Translations under genes and position numbers: made by a program
DNA from: Pedobacter sp. ok626
Lineage (GTDB): Bacteria; Bacteroidota; Bacteroidia; Sphingobacteriales; Sphingobacteriaceae
Length of the DNA: 64,000 bases
Direction: 5' to 3'
Assembly (NCBI RefSeq): GCF_900100435.1
Contig: NZ_FNEX01000021.1
Location: forward strand, 1-64,000
The notes under the pieces: generated by a model
Told to the model about the DNA's origin: nothing
Seen by the model: only the letters and a program-made list of their open reading frames with translations
The model's database searches: none
In this document: in pieces, positions 1-8,410 of the stretch
Position numbering within the stretch: the first letter of the stretch is position 1
Layout: the number at the start of each line of letters is the position of its first letter

Positions 1-138
1 TACCCGCGTTGTGGGAGGCACATAAAGTAGTTTATCGAATTAGATAACATTTGTTATAGCGCATATTTAACCAGATCACTGATTAAACCTAAATCAGACA
101 AGAAATGGTTCGAGAAGCGCCCAGTTGGGTCCACAAAC

Positions 139-175
139 AAAAAAGCCGTTTTTCGATAAGAAAAGCGGCTTTTTT
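139..175 (+). terminator. Rho-independent terminator
   Basis: Left arm 139-154 pairs with 160-175 around the loop GATAA, with one G-U pair, and ends in a T-run. It could end a gene entering from the left edge, where only a short open tail with stops by about position 47 is seen; I cannot identify that gene. The hairpin core and loop recur at 18978-19011. Confidence 0.8.
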
Positions 176-240
176 TGTCTACACCTAAATCCCAGCATAT
201 AGACCTGTGGGAACTGAAACATACCATCGTAACAGCAAAT

Positions 241-1071
241 CTAAGCCAAAATCATTTTCTTGTTATTCCTGCTCCACTCGCTCCAACTACCCACATACAA
301 TTTTGGCATCTCTAAACTCGCATAGTCCATCGCTAAGAGTGTATGACAAGCGGTCACACCAGAACCACAATGCACAATTACATTTTCAATTTTATAATCA
401 GCTAGCGCTTTTGAATATTTTTCTTTTAGAATTTCAGGAGCTAAAAAAGCTCCATCAGCATCTAGATTCTCAGTAAAAGGAATATTTATTGCGTTAGGTA
501 TATGACCAGCAATTAAATCTATAGGTTCGGTTAAACCTGCAAAGCGATTCGCATCACGGACGTCAATAATTAAATGATTATCACTGTTGCCAGCAACCTC
601 CACTTCATCTATTTCTGCCAATGGCAACTGCCATTCTGTAATTGGATATGACTCTGCCGGTTTCGCTGATGGAACCTCAGCATTCACAGCAAAGCCGGCT
701 TTAATTGCAGCAGCATAGCCACCATTCAAAACCTGAACTTTTTCGTGACCTATTGACTTTAACATCCACCAGAATCTTGCCGCAGCATTAGATCCGTTTT
801 TATCATCATAAACAATTACATGCGTATCTTTTGTAACACCGTATTTCCCTAAAAGCTGAGCAAAATGGCCAAAAGTTGGTAGCGGATGCCTACCACCAAG
901 AGCGAAATCTTTAATATCGGCCAGATCAGTATTTAAATCTAAAAAAAAGGCGCCATTTAAGTGTTGCTCATCATATCTTGGTTTCGATCCTGCACTTACA
1001 TCAAAAAGGATGAAATCGTTTTTATCTAGTATAACCAATTCCTCAGGTTGTATAATTGATGATAGTTTCAT
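241..1071 (-). CDS. sseA: Thiosulfate/3-mercaptopyruvate sulfurtransferase (tandem rhodanese)
   Basis: A 276-residue protein with two rhodanese domains, the usual length for the two-domain family. The N-terminal domain (about 10-125) is non-catalytic. The C-terminal domain (about 150-270) carries the active-site loop CGSGVTA with the persulfide cysteine at C235; this loop is typical of 3-mercaptopyruvate rather than thiosulfate sulfurtransferases. It moves sulfane sulfur from mercaptopyruvate or thiosulfate to cyanide or thiol acceptors. No signal peptide is visible, so it is probably cytoplasmic. It starts at an ATG and stands alone. The family call is strong; the substrate preference is inferred from the loop. 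Confidence 0.88.
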   Translation of the reverse strand: MKLSSIIQPEELVILDKNDFILFDVSAGSKPRYDEQHLNGAFFLDLNTDLADIKDFALGGRHPLPTFGHFAQLLGKYGVTKDTHVIVYDDKNGSNAAARFWWMLKSIGHEKVQVLNGGYAAAIKAGFAVNAEVPSAKPAESYPITEWQLPLAEIDEVEVAGNSDNHLIIDVRDANRFAGLTEPIDLIAGHIPNAINIPFTENLDADGAFLAPEILKEKYSKALADYKIENVIVHCGSGVTACHTLLAMDYASLEMPKLYVGSWSEWSRNNKKMILA

Positions 1072-1216
1072 AGCATTTTTTTAATTGTGAATATATAAAA
1101 ATAGGATTACTTATGTAGCCTGATAGACAACGAACTTGGTACCCTTATTGGTGTTAATTTTTTAAGAAATTACAGGATTCTATTACCACTTCGGCTCGTT
1201 TCCCGAAAAGTTACAT

Positions 1217-1864
1217 TTATGGTTTTACGGATGTGCCCAAATATTTTGAAAAAAAACCATTGGTAATGTCAAATAAAAAAAATGAATAAAGAATAAAAGA
1301 GCCGGGAATAATGATGTAGGGATGCCAAAAATACAGATACCGCCAACCATAGCCACGGCTTTCATTTATATAGGTATAAACCAATATTCCTGCTGCCAAA
1401 CCAATCAATAGTAGCAGCCCAATCACAATAAGTACTATGGTTTTGGTATTCCATTTCACCCCCTGCTCGTCAATTCCAATGTCTGTAGATTTAAATTCTC
1501 TGTCCAGCATAATCCCAGTGGTATTGCCCTCATCAAAGCGGCGTTGATATGACTTTAAGTCCGCAAAATCAAACTCCTCCGAAACCGTTCCTTTTCTTTT
1601 TCCCCCATGCTCTAACAATCGAATAGTACCATTTTTTTTCAAAAGAAGATTAATCAAAAATTGCTTGATGTAATAAATAAATACGATGAACCAAAGTGCT
1701 GTACCAAGGCCAAGCAAAACGAATGCTTCGCTGGCAGATGTATTAATCATCTGATAATCGCTTTGATGATGATTTCCTGCGTAATGGAGAATGAGTGGTA
1801 ATCCAATCGTAAAAAACAACAAAAAGATGATCCAAAATATACTAAAACCATTCCAAAATTTCAT
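1217..1864 (-). CDS. Hypothetical four-helix membrane protein
   Basis: I do not recognise the family. The 215 residues contain four hydrophobic segments, at about residues 8-27, 44-66, 142-166 and 178-202. Between helices 2 and 3 lies a polar domain of about 75 residues rich in basic and acidic residues (KKNGTIRLLEHGGKRKGT). The arrangement resembles small inner-membrane proteins with one soluble loop domain. It stands alone between the rhodanese gene and a divergent secreted protein. No catalytic motif is visible. Confidence 0.6.
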   Translation of the reverse strand: MKFWNGFSIFWIIFLLFFTIGLPLILHYAGNHHQSDYQMINTSASEAFVLLGLGTALWFIVFIYYIKQFLINLLLKKNGTIRLLEHGGKRKGTVSEEFDFADLKSYQRRFDEGNTTGIMLDREFKSTDIGIDEQGVKWNTKTIVLIVIGLLLLIGLAAGILVYTYINESRGYGWRYLYFWHPYIIIPGSFILYSFFLFDITNGFFSKYLGTSVKP

Positions 1865-2037
1865 AGAAACCAGTTTTTCAGAGATTAAAATAACGCTTTA
1901 TTTTGTTAAATATAGGTAATATTTTATTCGCGAAACGTAGAATTTTATATGTAAACAGAGTTTATTATACCTTATCGGGTATAACTTGATGTGTTGTAAC
2001 TTAAATGTATTTTATTTCATTAGCAGATTATAAATTT

Positions 2038-2045
2038 TAGATTTG
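2038..2045 (+). promoter_or_regulatory. Bacteroidota -7 box (TAGATTTG)
   Basis: TAGATTTG matches the TAnnTTTG consensus and lies 5 nt before the ATG at 2051. A TTTC sits 19 bp upstream in the -33 position. Transcription would start at or just before the start codon. Confidence 0.55.
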
Positions 2046-2050
2046 GCGAT

Positions 2051-2920
2051 ATGCAATCATCATTATTACTACTGTTTTGTGTGTTATCCATATTTGCTAA
2101 AGCCCAGGAAAAACCTGCAGCCTACGCCTTGGATGAGGAGTATAATTTATGGAACTTCCGGAAAGCAGATACCGCTTATATTTTTGCAGATCTAGCCTAT
2201 ATCCGTGACTACCCAAATCTTGAGGCACGAGTAATTGATTCTTTAACACAAGGAAATCAAGTTATCATTAAAAGCGCTGCATACCGTGGTAATACCATTA
2301 GAGGCTTCTATGCCCCATGGCATGAGGTTATTTATATGAAAGATAATCAACAAAAAAAAGGATTTGTTTGGTTAGGGCTTTTAGCTCTTAATGGTTCTAA
2401 GAATAATGAAGGGGAATTGTTTATTTGTGGTTTCAAGAAATTTAGACCTTCTACAGCATATTCTTCCTCCTATTATGAATCGGAATTGAAAATTTTCGAT
2501 AAAGAACAAGTGTTCATTACAAAAGAGATTTTCCATGCTAATATAAATGGTCAGTCGGGAATAGAGACCAAAATATTGCCTGGAATGGGCTTACAAAATA
2601 TCAAAAATATTCACCGCTTAGGTTTTCTAGGCGAAGCATGTGGCATTGCAAGTCAGTATTATTACTTTGCCTGGAATGGGACCAACCTCATTCATTTTCC
2701 CGAAAAAATGTCTGTGTCTGATGCCGGTGTTTTTTATCACCAGGAGAATATCTTTTTCCCGTCCGAGCACAAAGGTGATCCATCAATGATCTACAAAAAC
2801 ATTATTGAGGCCGAAAATACCAGCGAGAATCTGGATGCTCCAAAATATAAAGAAACAAAAAGTCAGAAAAAATATACTTGGGACGGAAAGTTTTTAAGTG
2901 AAATCATAACAATGAAATAG
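2051..2920 (+). CDS. Hypothetical exported protein with SH3-like region
   Basis: The 289-residue product starts with a signal peptide of about 18 residues ending AKA-Q. Residues about 40-110 (AYIRDYPNLEARVIDSL... then KKGFVWLGLLAL) look like a bacterial SH3 fold: a 'clean, uncluttered' strand pattern ending in a Trp-Leu-Gly turn. The rest is unassigned, with aromatic-rich stretches. The ATG is fixed by a TAGATTTG promoter box 5 nt upstream. Its 3' end overlaps the convergent NTPase gene by 27 bp. The function is unknown; the SH3-like reading is an inference from pattern only. Confidence 0.6.
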   Translation: MQSSLLLLFCVLSIFAKAQEKPAAYALDEEYNLWNFRKADTAYIFADLAYIRDYPNLEARVIDSLTQGNQVIIKSAAYRGNTIRGFYAPWHEVIYMKDNQQKKGFVWLGLLALNGSKNNEGELFICGFKKFRPSTAYSSSYYESELKIFDKEQVFITKEIFHANINGQSGIETKILPGMGLQNIKNIHRLGFLGEACGIASQYYYFAWNGTNLIHFPEKMSVSDAGVFYHQENIFFPSEHKGDPSMIYKNIIEAENTSENLDAPKYKETKSQKKYTWDGKFLSEIITMK

Positions 2921-3454
2921 TATTTTTTTAACAAAATCGGCTCTTTTTGCAGGAGCTAAGCGTGGTACTTCAATCAAATCATAATTTAAACATTCATAAG
3001 TATCTTTTATTACATGATATGTTTCTTTAGCTAGCTGAAAATCTTGTTTTCGCTCACTATCCATTTTATATATTTCTTCCCAAGGAGGGAGGATAAAAAC
3101 TATTTTATTGTATCTGTACTTATTTACAATGCGATCTAAATTCTCATCATAATCAAAGCTCATTAGGCATTCATAAGCATAGGTGTCTGGAATACCACGG
3201 TCAAAAAAATAAAGATCAGGGGCATCTAGTAGTTTGACATAATCCCGAACAGAATGTGAAAGCATTAATTTAGAATATTCTTTTGCATTTTTCCAAGGTA
3301 GGGCCTGGCCATTATTTTTTAATTGATCTTTGATAATCTCTCTGGCTATTTCAGGAATGCAGTTCATTTGCTTCTTTTGCAACTCATTTATTAAAGTTGT
3401 TTTGCCAACTCCTGGGCCACCGGTTATGATGTGAAAATTGTTTTTTATAATCAT
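2894..3454 (-). CDS. P-loop AAA-type NTPase
   Basis: I place the start at the ATG at 3454 (MIIKNNFHIITGG), giving 186 residues. A longer frame reaches 3586, but the Walker A should lie near the N-terminus. The P-loop GGPGVGKT is followed by a kinase-like fold of about 180 residues: EIAREII, a possible Walker B in LYFFDRGIPDT (D-R), and a C-terminal IEVPRLAP stretch. This is the pattern of the predicted AAA_28/NadR-like ATPases. The natural substrate is not known. It overlaps the convergent upstream gene by 27 bp. Confidence 0.7.
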   Translation of the reverse strand: MIIKNNFHIITGGPGVGKTTLINELQKKQMNCIPEIAREIIKDQLKNNGQALPWKNAKEYSKLMLSHSVRDYVKLLDAPDLYFFDRGIPDTYAYECLMSFDYDENLDRIVNKYRYNKIVFILPPWEEIYKMDSERKQDFQLAKETYHVIKDTYECLNYDLIEVPRLAPAKRADFVKKILFHCYDFT

Positions 3455-3642
3455 ATTATATGTTTTTGTTAGATAGCTTTTTTCTATAAAATAATTAGAA
3501 GGGGGAGTATTCCGTTTGAAAACAATGGTTCTGGAATTACCATATGAAGATTTAAAGGCATATACTCGTTCAATATAATAACCCATGTGGTCTCGGATAG
3601 AAATTATAAATATAAGACAGCAGTTTGCTGTAGATCTGACTC

Positions 3643-4179
3643 CTAATTCTCTAGAAAGATGTCGGCAAGAAACTTTTGTTGTTTTTCTTCATCCCAGATT
3701 TTTGAAACTGTAGAAAGATTATACCCATATCCATTTTTTGCACCTAATAAGAAAGTGGTTGTTTTATATTTTTGACCAGAAAGTTGCCATAAAATATAAC
3801 CTTGATCTGATTGATCTTTAAACAATTTACTATTCAAGCCTTTTTGTGTCCAGTAATCATTTTCCCATTTATAGTATGCGCTTGAAAATTCCTTATTGCT
3901 ATTGTTTTTGACGTAAAAGTCAAATTTGTTCTGTGGCGCTTTCGCGATGATCAGCAAGGTAGAGTCTGCATTTCTAAAGAAATGTTGTTTGCTACTTTGA
4001 TTATATGCTATTTTATGCCACTTACCAGGAAAAACGATATTTCCATTGGGTATTATCACTAAAGTAGTTTCATCTTTCTTTTTATTGTAATTGTCTGCAA
4101 TGATGAGTGACCGTTGTGATTTGGCAATACTAAAGACCGAAATCAGCAATATCGTGATTATGAATTTAAAAGATTTCAT
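3643..4179 (-). CDS. Hypothetical exported protein
   Basis: A 178-residue product with a clear signal peptide (about 20 residues, ending IAKSQ). The mature part alternates strand-forming segments with Trp and Tyr (GKWHKIAY, YYKWENDYW, GYILWQLSG), suggesting a small beta-rich periplasmic or surface protein. I recognise no family. The start is the ATG at 4179. It lies on the same strand as the NTPase, about 190 bp upstream of it, so it is probably transcribed separately. Confidence 0.55.
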   Translation of the reverse strand: MKSFKFIITILLISVFSIAKSQRSLIIADNYNKKKDETTLVIIPNGNIVFPGKWHKIAYNQSSKQHFFRNADSTLLIIAKAPQNKFDFYVKNNSNKEFSSAYYKWENDYWTQKGLNSKLFKDQSDQGYILWQLSGQKYKTTTFLLGAKNGYGYNLSTVSKIWDEEKQQKFLADIFLEN

Positions 4180-4284
4180 TTAAGGTATCTTATACTAGTA
4201 TTCGTTTATGTCCTAAATATAATTATTTTTCCCTTCACGCGGAATGCATCTTCTGTGTTTGGCATTTGTATATACCAGGCCTAC

Positions 4285-4512
4285 TTAATTCTCATTGAGC
4301 AGCATCCAGGAAGTTCCGAATTTATCGCGGAGCATGGCAAAGCGGTTGGCGAAGGGAGTTTTCTCCATTTTCATGAACACTTCGCCTTCACTGGACAATA
4401 GGCTATAGATGTGTTCAGCTTCTTCCGGTGTCTCAAGAACTAGTGTTAGGTAGACACTGCGCATGGCTTCAGTATGAGGGATATCGGCCCCTCTCACTTT
4501 TGTGTCACCTAT
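4285..4512 (-). pseudogene. Truncated VOC/PhnB-like glyoxalase-fold gene (C-terminal half only)
   Basis: The frame encodes about 70-75 residues matching the C-terminal half of PhnB-like VOC proteins: VYLTLVLETPEEAEHIY, SEGEVFMKMEKTPF, and the family ending DKFGTSWMLLNE. Full members are about 130-150 residues. Here the in-frame stop at 4513-4515 cuts the protein just before the GSDIP-like segment (here RGADIP), and no ATG starts the remaining frame; the first usable codon is GTG at 4497. The N-terminal beta-alpha-beta-beta-beta module is absent upstream, so this looks like a deletion remnant. A short independently expressed half-domain is the less likely alternative. Confidence 0.65.
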
Positions 4513-4781
4513 TTACGACAAAAATAGGGTGTATCTCTACCTTAATTTACTGTGAGTTAGCTTTTGATGACAGGGAAAGGTCGATATGATCCTTCGCCGT
4601 TTCTTTTTGGCTGGGTCGGAATGAATTTTTGACATTTCGAATCTGAAATTTTTTCATTTTTTCTGCAAAATTTTCAGATGATTCAGGTTAAAACTGCTTT
4701 GGCATTTCATTGGATATACCTTGTACGAACACGAAGTTCAAGTTTAATTAATTATAAGTTTTAATCATTAAAAATCAACTT

Positions 4782-4788
4782 AAGGAGG
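4782..4788 (+). promoter_or_regulatory. Strong Shine-Dalgarno (AAGGAGG) of hsp20
   Basis: AAGGAGG lies 8 nt before the ATG at 4797. Such a complete Shine-Dalgarno is uncommon in Bacteroidota, and none of the neighbouring genes I checked shows one, so high translation of the heat-shock protein is likely. Confidence 0.75.
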
Positions 4789-4796
4789 ACAGACCT

Positions 4797-5243
4797 ATGA
4801 CACTGGTTAAATTTAATCCAAATGGCAATGTGAAGAAAAATGGCCTGATGACTGGCTTTGATGGCGTTTTTGATTCTATTTTCACTGACACTTTCTTTTC
4901 TGATCGAATGATGGCGCGTGTGCCTGCAGTCAACATCAGTGAGAGTAAAGACAACTATCATCTGGAGCTTGCGGCTCCGGGTCTGAAAAAGGAAGACTTT
5001 AAACTTTCTTTGGAAAGGAATGTGCTGAATATTTCTGTAGAGCGGAGTTCGGAAGACGGTGTTCAGGAGCGCAATTATAATAAACGGGAATTCAGCTACA
5101 GTTCGTTTGTGCGTTCTTTCACACTGCCTGATGCTGCGGATGAGAATGGAATTGAAGCGAAGTATGTGGATGGGGTATTGTGCGTTGATATCGCTAAACG
5201 TGAGGAGGCTAAAATGCAGAGCCGCCAGATTGAAATCAAGTAA
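4797..5243 (+). CDS. Small heat shock protein, Hsp20/alpha-crystallin family
   Basis: A 148-residue ATP-independent holdase chaperone. Residues about 1-40 form the variable N-terminal arm. The alpha-crystallin domain follows (about 45-140), with the family signature AAPGLKKEDFKLSLE, an ERSFTLP-like strand (here VRSFTLPDAAD) and the closing VDGVLCVDIAK (GVL-type) motif. The protein would form oligomers in the cytoplasm and hold unfolded proteins for DnaK/ClpB. The gene has its own strong ribosome binding site and a terminator at 5271-5298, so it is probably monocistronic. The length is normal for the family. Confidence 0.9.
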   Translation: MTLVKFNPNGNVKKNGLMTGFDGVFDSIFTDTFFSDRMMARVPAVNISESKDNYHLELAAPGLKKEDFKLSLERNVLNISVERSSEDGVQERNYNKREFSYSSFVRSFTLPDAADENGIEAKYVDGVLCVDIAKREEAKMQSRQIEIK

Positions 5244-5270
5244 TGCGTTTTTGATTTATACCAATACAAT

Positions 5271-5298
5271 GAGCTGCCTTCGGGTGGCTCTTTTATTT
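5271..5298 (+). terminator. Terminator after hsp20 with UUCG tetraloop
   Basis: An 8-bp stem, GAGCTGCC/GGTGGCTC, closes a TTCG loop and is followed by TTTTATTT. UUCG-capped hairpins are unusually stable. Confidence 0.85.
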
Positions 5299-5314
5299 CA
5301 ATTTGTTTATTGTT

Positions 5315-5602
5315 ATGGAAACAAGCTATGAAATATCTCTGAACATGAAAACACTTAAAGGCATCGAAACTTATGGTTGTTTTCACCTTGGTAATGACGA
5401 GGCTTTTGCCCGGAGGCTTTACGCTTCCCTGCTTGCAGACCATGAGGTCTCTGTTGATTCGGTGATTACTATAGATTTGGTAAAGCGGGAGGGTGGTGTA
5501 CCTTTCCCTCAGGGGCTGCGGCATTGCAGTTATGAACAGCTTTCAGCGAATATACGGCTGATCACCAAAGAGGTCTTCAAATATCTGAATTTGGATATTT
5601 AG
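5315..5602 (+). CDS. Hypothetical cytoplasmic protein
   Basis: I chose the ATG at 5315 (METSYEIS), giving 95 residues; a TTG 12 bp upstream is possible. There is no signal peptide or membrane segment. The sequence YGCFHLGNDEAFARRLYASLL followed by a mixed strand/helix part suggests a small alpha/beta protein; I recognise no family. It begins 17 nt after the hsp20 terminator, so it may be expressed by readthrough under stress. Its last 4 bp overlap the convergent gene at 5599. Confidence 0.55.
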   Translation: METSYEISLNMKTLKGIETYGCFHLGNDEAFARRLYASLLADHEVSVDSVITIDLVKREGGVPFPQGLRHCSYEQLSANIRLITKEVFKYLNLDI

Positions 5603-6144
5603 GTGTGAATTTGTTGTGTGTTTTTTGTCCTGGTTAGCCAGGCTTTCAGAATTTTAGTAACCATTGGCATCACTACCCATGTCAATATGCCGACCATGAA
5701 TGTGGCAGTTATGAGTAACCTAAATGGTGTTGGCAGGTCTTTTAGTAACGAGCCGGTAGCGTAATACAGAAAAAGGCTCGTTGGAAATACGCCGCATAAG
5801 GTTGCAATTGCCATCTTCCATCTTGGTGGTGGAGTTGAGGAACGAAACCATGCCTCCAGACCTGTTAGTTGCCTGTAGACAGCCGGTTCAGTGAGGGTGG
5901 AAGCATAGGCTTCCCAGCTGTTGAACTGCTCAGAATTATAAAATGCATCCCGTTCTTTTTCGTCTTTAAAAGTTCTTAAGATGCCAATTTCGTTAGTGTC
6001 CGCCCCTGGAAAGGAGGAAATGATTGCTGCCCCATGCACGCCGTCATGGATAAACGATTGCCCTAGAAAATTCCGTAGGGAATCTTTGAATTCCTGTTCT
6101 TTCCCGGGAAGGATTTTGCGCGTGATTGCAACGTGTATGGCCAT
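5599..6144 (-). CDS. ABM-domain (antibiotic biosynthesis monooxygenase-like) membrane protein
   Basis: I use the ATG at 6144 (MAIHVAITRKILPGKE), where the ABM fold begins; upstream in-frame ATGs at 6189, 6168 and 6159 are possible. Residues about 1-100 form the dimeric alpha/beta-barrel ABM domain, including the INSWEAYASTLTEP-type segment. Two hydrophobic helices follow (about 115-140 and 146-170), tethering it to the membrane. Such proteins are found widely, but their substrate is not known. The gene follows the quinone-oxidoreductase-like gene closely on the same strand, suggesting one transcription unit concerned with reactive quinones or similar compounds (inference). Confidence 0.7.
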   Translation of the reverse strand: MAIHVAITRKILPGKEQEFKDSLRNFLGQSFIHDGVHGAAIISSFPGADTNEIGILRTFKDEKERDAFYNSEQFNSWEAYASTLTEPAVYRQLTGLEAWFRSSTPPPRWKMAIATLCGVFPTSLFLYYATGSLLKDLPTPFRLLITATFMVGILTWVVMPMVTKILKAWLTRTKNTQQIHT

Positions 6145-6194
6145 GGTTTTCCATAGCATATTGTGCATGGACTTAAATTTTTTAAACATTGTAG

Positions 6195-7193
6195 TTATAC
6201 AGTTGCAATTTTCATGATTAATTTTCGTCCTTTCGTTTCATTTTTACGGAGAATTTGATGCGCTTTCTCTACCGTAGTTACATTTAATGCCCCAATAACT
6301 TCAATTTTGGGCGCCCTTATAGATCCATGTTCTAGTAATTCAGCGATTTTGTTTAAACCATCTTGATAATAATCGAATTTTTTGATGAGGGATGGGGCAT
6401 AGTTCGATATGTTAAGAATAGTAGTGCCATTGTTGAATAGAATTTCCCTGGATTCAGTAGTCGAAAGGGCAGTTACATCTAAATATGTACCATTCACTTT
6501 TACAAGCCTGGCAGAAGTTTCAGCCATTTTATTTCCAACAAGGTCGACTACAAAATCAAATTTCATTTGCTGGTTAAATGATAATGCTGATGATTCGATA
6601 TCGGTCGTTTTATAATTGATGATTTGGCTCCGATGGAGGCCAATTTCCATTAAATCGGCTACACTTTCCTGATTTCCTGCTGTTACAATAAAATTCTGTA
6701 TGCCATTATACCAAAGTATTTTGATCAGCATGGTGCCCACGGCGCCTGTAGCTCCCGATATAAATAGGCTATCTGTTTTCTTGACTTTCATTCTGTTAAA
6801 ACATTGCAACGCGGTTAAACCTGCAGAAGGTGTTCCTGCTGCTTCTTCAAAAGAAACTGAGTTGGGTTTAAACGCAACAATTGTCTCAGGAACGCAGATA
6901 TATTCTGCATAGGTGCCATTGGAACCCATATTTCCGGAACCACAGAATACCGCATCCCCAATCTTAAAATCTGTAGCCGATGCTCCAACGGCTTTAACAA
7001 TACCAGAAAATTCCCTTCCTAAAATAGGAGAATGTAATAGTTTTCTTTCCATTTCATTCTCCCGCATTTGATAATCAATAGGGTTAAAACCTGAGGAAAT
7101 AATTTTGATAAGTAATTCATTTGCTAAGGGTGATGGCTCAGTTATGGTTTCCAGATGTAACTCGCCTAGATCATTTAATATAATTGCTTTCAT
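6195..7193 (-). CDS. Zinc-independent medium-chain dehydrogenase/reductase (quinone oxidoreductase-like)
   Basis: The start ATG at 7193 (MKAIILNDLGELH) gives 332 residues, normal for the family. The GroES-like N-terminal domain contains GFNPIDYQMRENE and GREFSGIVKAVG. The Rossmann domain has the nucleotide-binding GATGAVGTMLIKI segment. The cysteine/histidine ligands of zinc MDRs are absent, so it should be an NAD(P)H-dependent quinone or enone reductase. It diverges from the HxlR regulator at 7286 across a short inverted-repeat promoter region, which suggests direct control by that regulator. The ABM gene lies downstream. Confidence 0.82.
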   Translation of the reverse strand: MKAIILNDLGELHLETITEPSPLANELLIKIISSGFNPIDYQMRENEMERKLLHSPILGREFSGIVKAVGASATDFKIGDAVFCGSGNMGSNGTYAEYICVPETIVAFKPNSVSFEEAAGTPSAGLTALQCFNRMKVKKTDSLFISGATGAVGTMLIKILWYNGIQNFIVTAGNQESVADLMEIGLHRSQIINYKTTDIESSALSFNQQMKFDFVVDLVGNKMAETSARLVKVNGTYLDVTALSTTESREILFNNGTTILNISNYAPSLIKKFDYYQDGLNKIAELLEHGSIRAPKIEVIGALNVTTVEKAHQILRKNETKGRKLIMKIATV

Positions 7194-7211
7194 TTTACCT
7201 GATTTAATAGT

Positions 7212-7241
7212 CAAATGTAAAGCCATTATGATTTACATTTG
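7212..7241. promoter_or_regulatory. Divergent promoters forming an inverted repeat
   Basis: TACATTTG occurs on the plus strand at 7234-7241 and, as its exact reverse complement CAAATGTA, at 7212-7219. Each is a perfect TAnnTTTG box, facing the HxlR gene and the oxidoreductase gene respectively. Extended by flanking bases, the arms give a 10-bp inverted repeat with about a 14-bp spacer, a plausible HxlR operator over both promoters. Confidence 0.6.
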
Positions 7242-7285
7242 TCATGGGTATATTAGAGGTTAGTACTTACCTATATGAAAGCACC

Positions 7286-7666
7286 ATGGCAATGATAAAT
7301 GAGAAAGGTATACTTAGGGAAGCTAAGTGTACCGAAGAGTTAATCGCAATGCGCGATAGTCTTGAGGTATTGGGAGGTAAATGGAAACTAATGATCTTAA
7401 GGTTTTTAACTAATAGAACAGATCATGTTATTCATTTTAATAAAATGGAACGTGAAATTGAGGGAATATCTGCGAAGATGCTGAGCAAGGAACTGAAGGA
7501 CCTGGAAACAAACCTGTTAATTAGCCGAAATATCCAGGAAACCAGACCTGTTACGATAGCTTATGCTATTACAGAATACGGAAAAACGGTATTACCTGTT
7601 ACCGAAATGTTGGTTCAATGGGGCCTTAATCACCGCGAAAAAATCATTTCGTCAATTCAACCTTAG
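7286..7666 (+). CDS. HxlR-family transcriptional regulator
   Basis: A winged-helix regulator. The hallmark LGGKWKLMILRFL opens the HTH domain, and the EGISAKMLSKELKDLE recognition region and VTIAYAITEYG wing follow. I chose ATG 7286 (126 residues), which leaves the typical 20-25 residues before the HTH; ATG 7292 is equivalent. ATG 7244 would add 14 residues and lies only 2 nt after the -7 box. The conserved N-terminal Cys (KCTEE) is present, though the usual following Pro is replaced by Thr; some HxlR proteins sense electrophiles with this Cys. Divergence from an oxidoreductase/ABM pair fits that role (inference). Confidence 0.85.
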   Translation: MAMINEKGILREAKCTEELIAMRDSLEVLGGKWKLMILRFLTNRTDHVIHFNKMEREIEGISAKMLSKELKDLETNLLISRNIQETRPVTIAYAITEYGKTVLPVTEMLVQWGLNHREKIISSIQP

Positions 7667-7708
7667 TACGAAAAATCAATATGTGTTAACGTTTAAATCA
7701 CCAGCGCT

Positions 7709-8410
7709 TTGACTTTTCTGTTATTTTTTGAAAATCTGTCTTGGTTGGAATGGATTATTTTCAGTTTGATATCTAATACATTTTTGTATTTGTTTTCGAT
7801 TGGGGTTTACCTTTTTATTGATAAAACCTGTTCGAAGCATAAGATTCAAACGACTGATCATCCTTTTCTAAAATCTGACTTGTATGTAAGTTTTTTAACC
7901 TTATTTCTCAATAGCGTCGTGATGTTGATTGGCGTTTATTTGTGGAAATCTGGATGGATTACATTAAACGAATCTAAAACTATCTTGACACTTCTTATTG
8001 AAACTGTAGCCATTATCTTGGTGATGGATCTGTTGATGTATATTTTCCATTACCTAGCGCATCATCCGTTTATTTATAAAATTTTACACCGCAAACATCA
8101 CGAACATAAGAGTACTAATTTCTTGAGCCTTTTCGTGCTGCATCCACTTGAAACCTTAGGTTTCGGATTGATGATGATCTTTGTTTTTATGCGGTATGAT
8201 TTTTCTATTTTTTCCATTACGATTTATCTGTTCATCAACTTAACTTGGGGAACTATCGGTCACCTAAACCGAGAATTCTTCCCAAGATGGACAGAACAAT
8301 TATTTTTAGGGACTACAAAATTTCATAACCAACATCATTTAAACGAAAAAAGAAACTTTGGGTTTTATACTTCTATTTGGGATCGAATATTTGGAACGCA
8401 TAAAGCTTAA
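7709..8410 (+). CDS. Fatty acid hydroxylase/sterol desaturase superfamily membrane enzyme
   Basis: A 233-residue membrane enzyme with about four transmembrane helices. It has the di-iron histidine boxes of the superfamily in order: HYLAH (HX3H), HRKHH (HX2HH) and HNQHH (HX2HH), then the usual C-terminal WDRIFGTH. It should hydroxylate or desaturate a lipid at the membrane face using O2. No ATG is available; the in-frame stop at 7694 and the lack of other codons point to the TTG at 7709. The substrate is unknown; in Bacteroidota carotenoid and ornithine-lipid hydroxylases share this fold. It ends one base before the convergent gene. Confidence 0.8.
   Translation: MTFLLFFENLSWLEWIIFSLISNTFLYLFSIGVYLFIDKTCSKHKIQTTDHPFLKSDLYVSFLTLFLNSVVMLIGVYLWKSGWITLNESKTILTLLIETVAIILVMDLLMYIFHYLAHHPFIYKILHRKHHEHKSTNFLSLFVLHPLETLGFGLMMIFVFMRYDFSIFSITIYLFINLTWGTIGHLNREFFPRWTEQLFLGTTKFHNQHHLNEKRNFGFYTSIWDRIFGTHKA

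Noticed and set aside
1..47. Possible C-terminal tail of a gene entering from the left
   Set aside because: All three plus-strand frames end within about 47 bases and none shows a recognisable motif.
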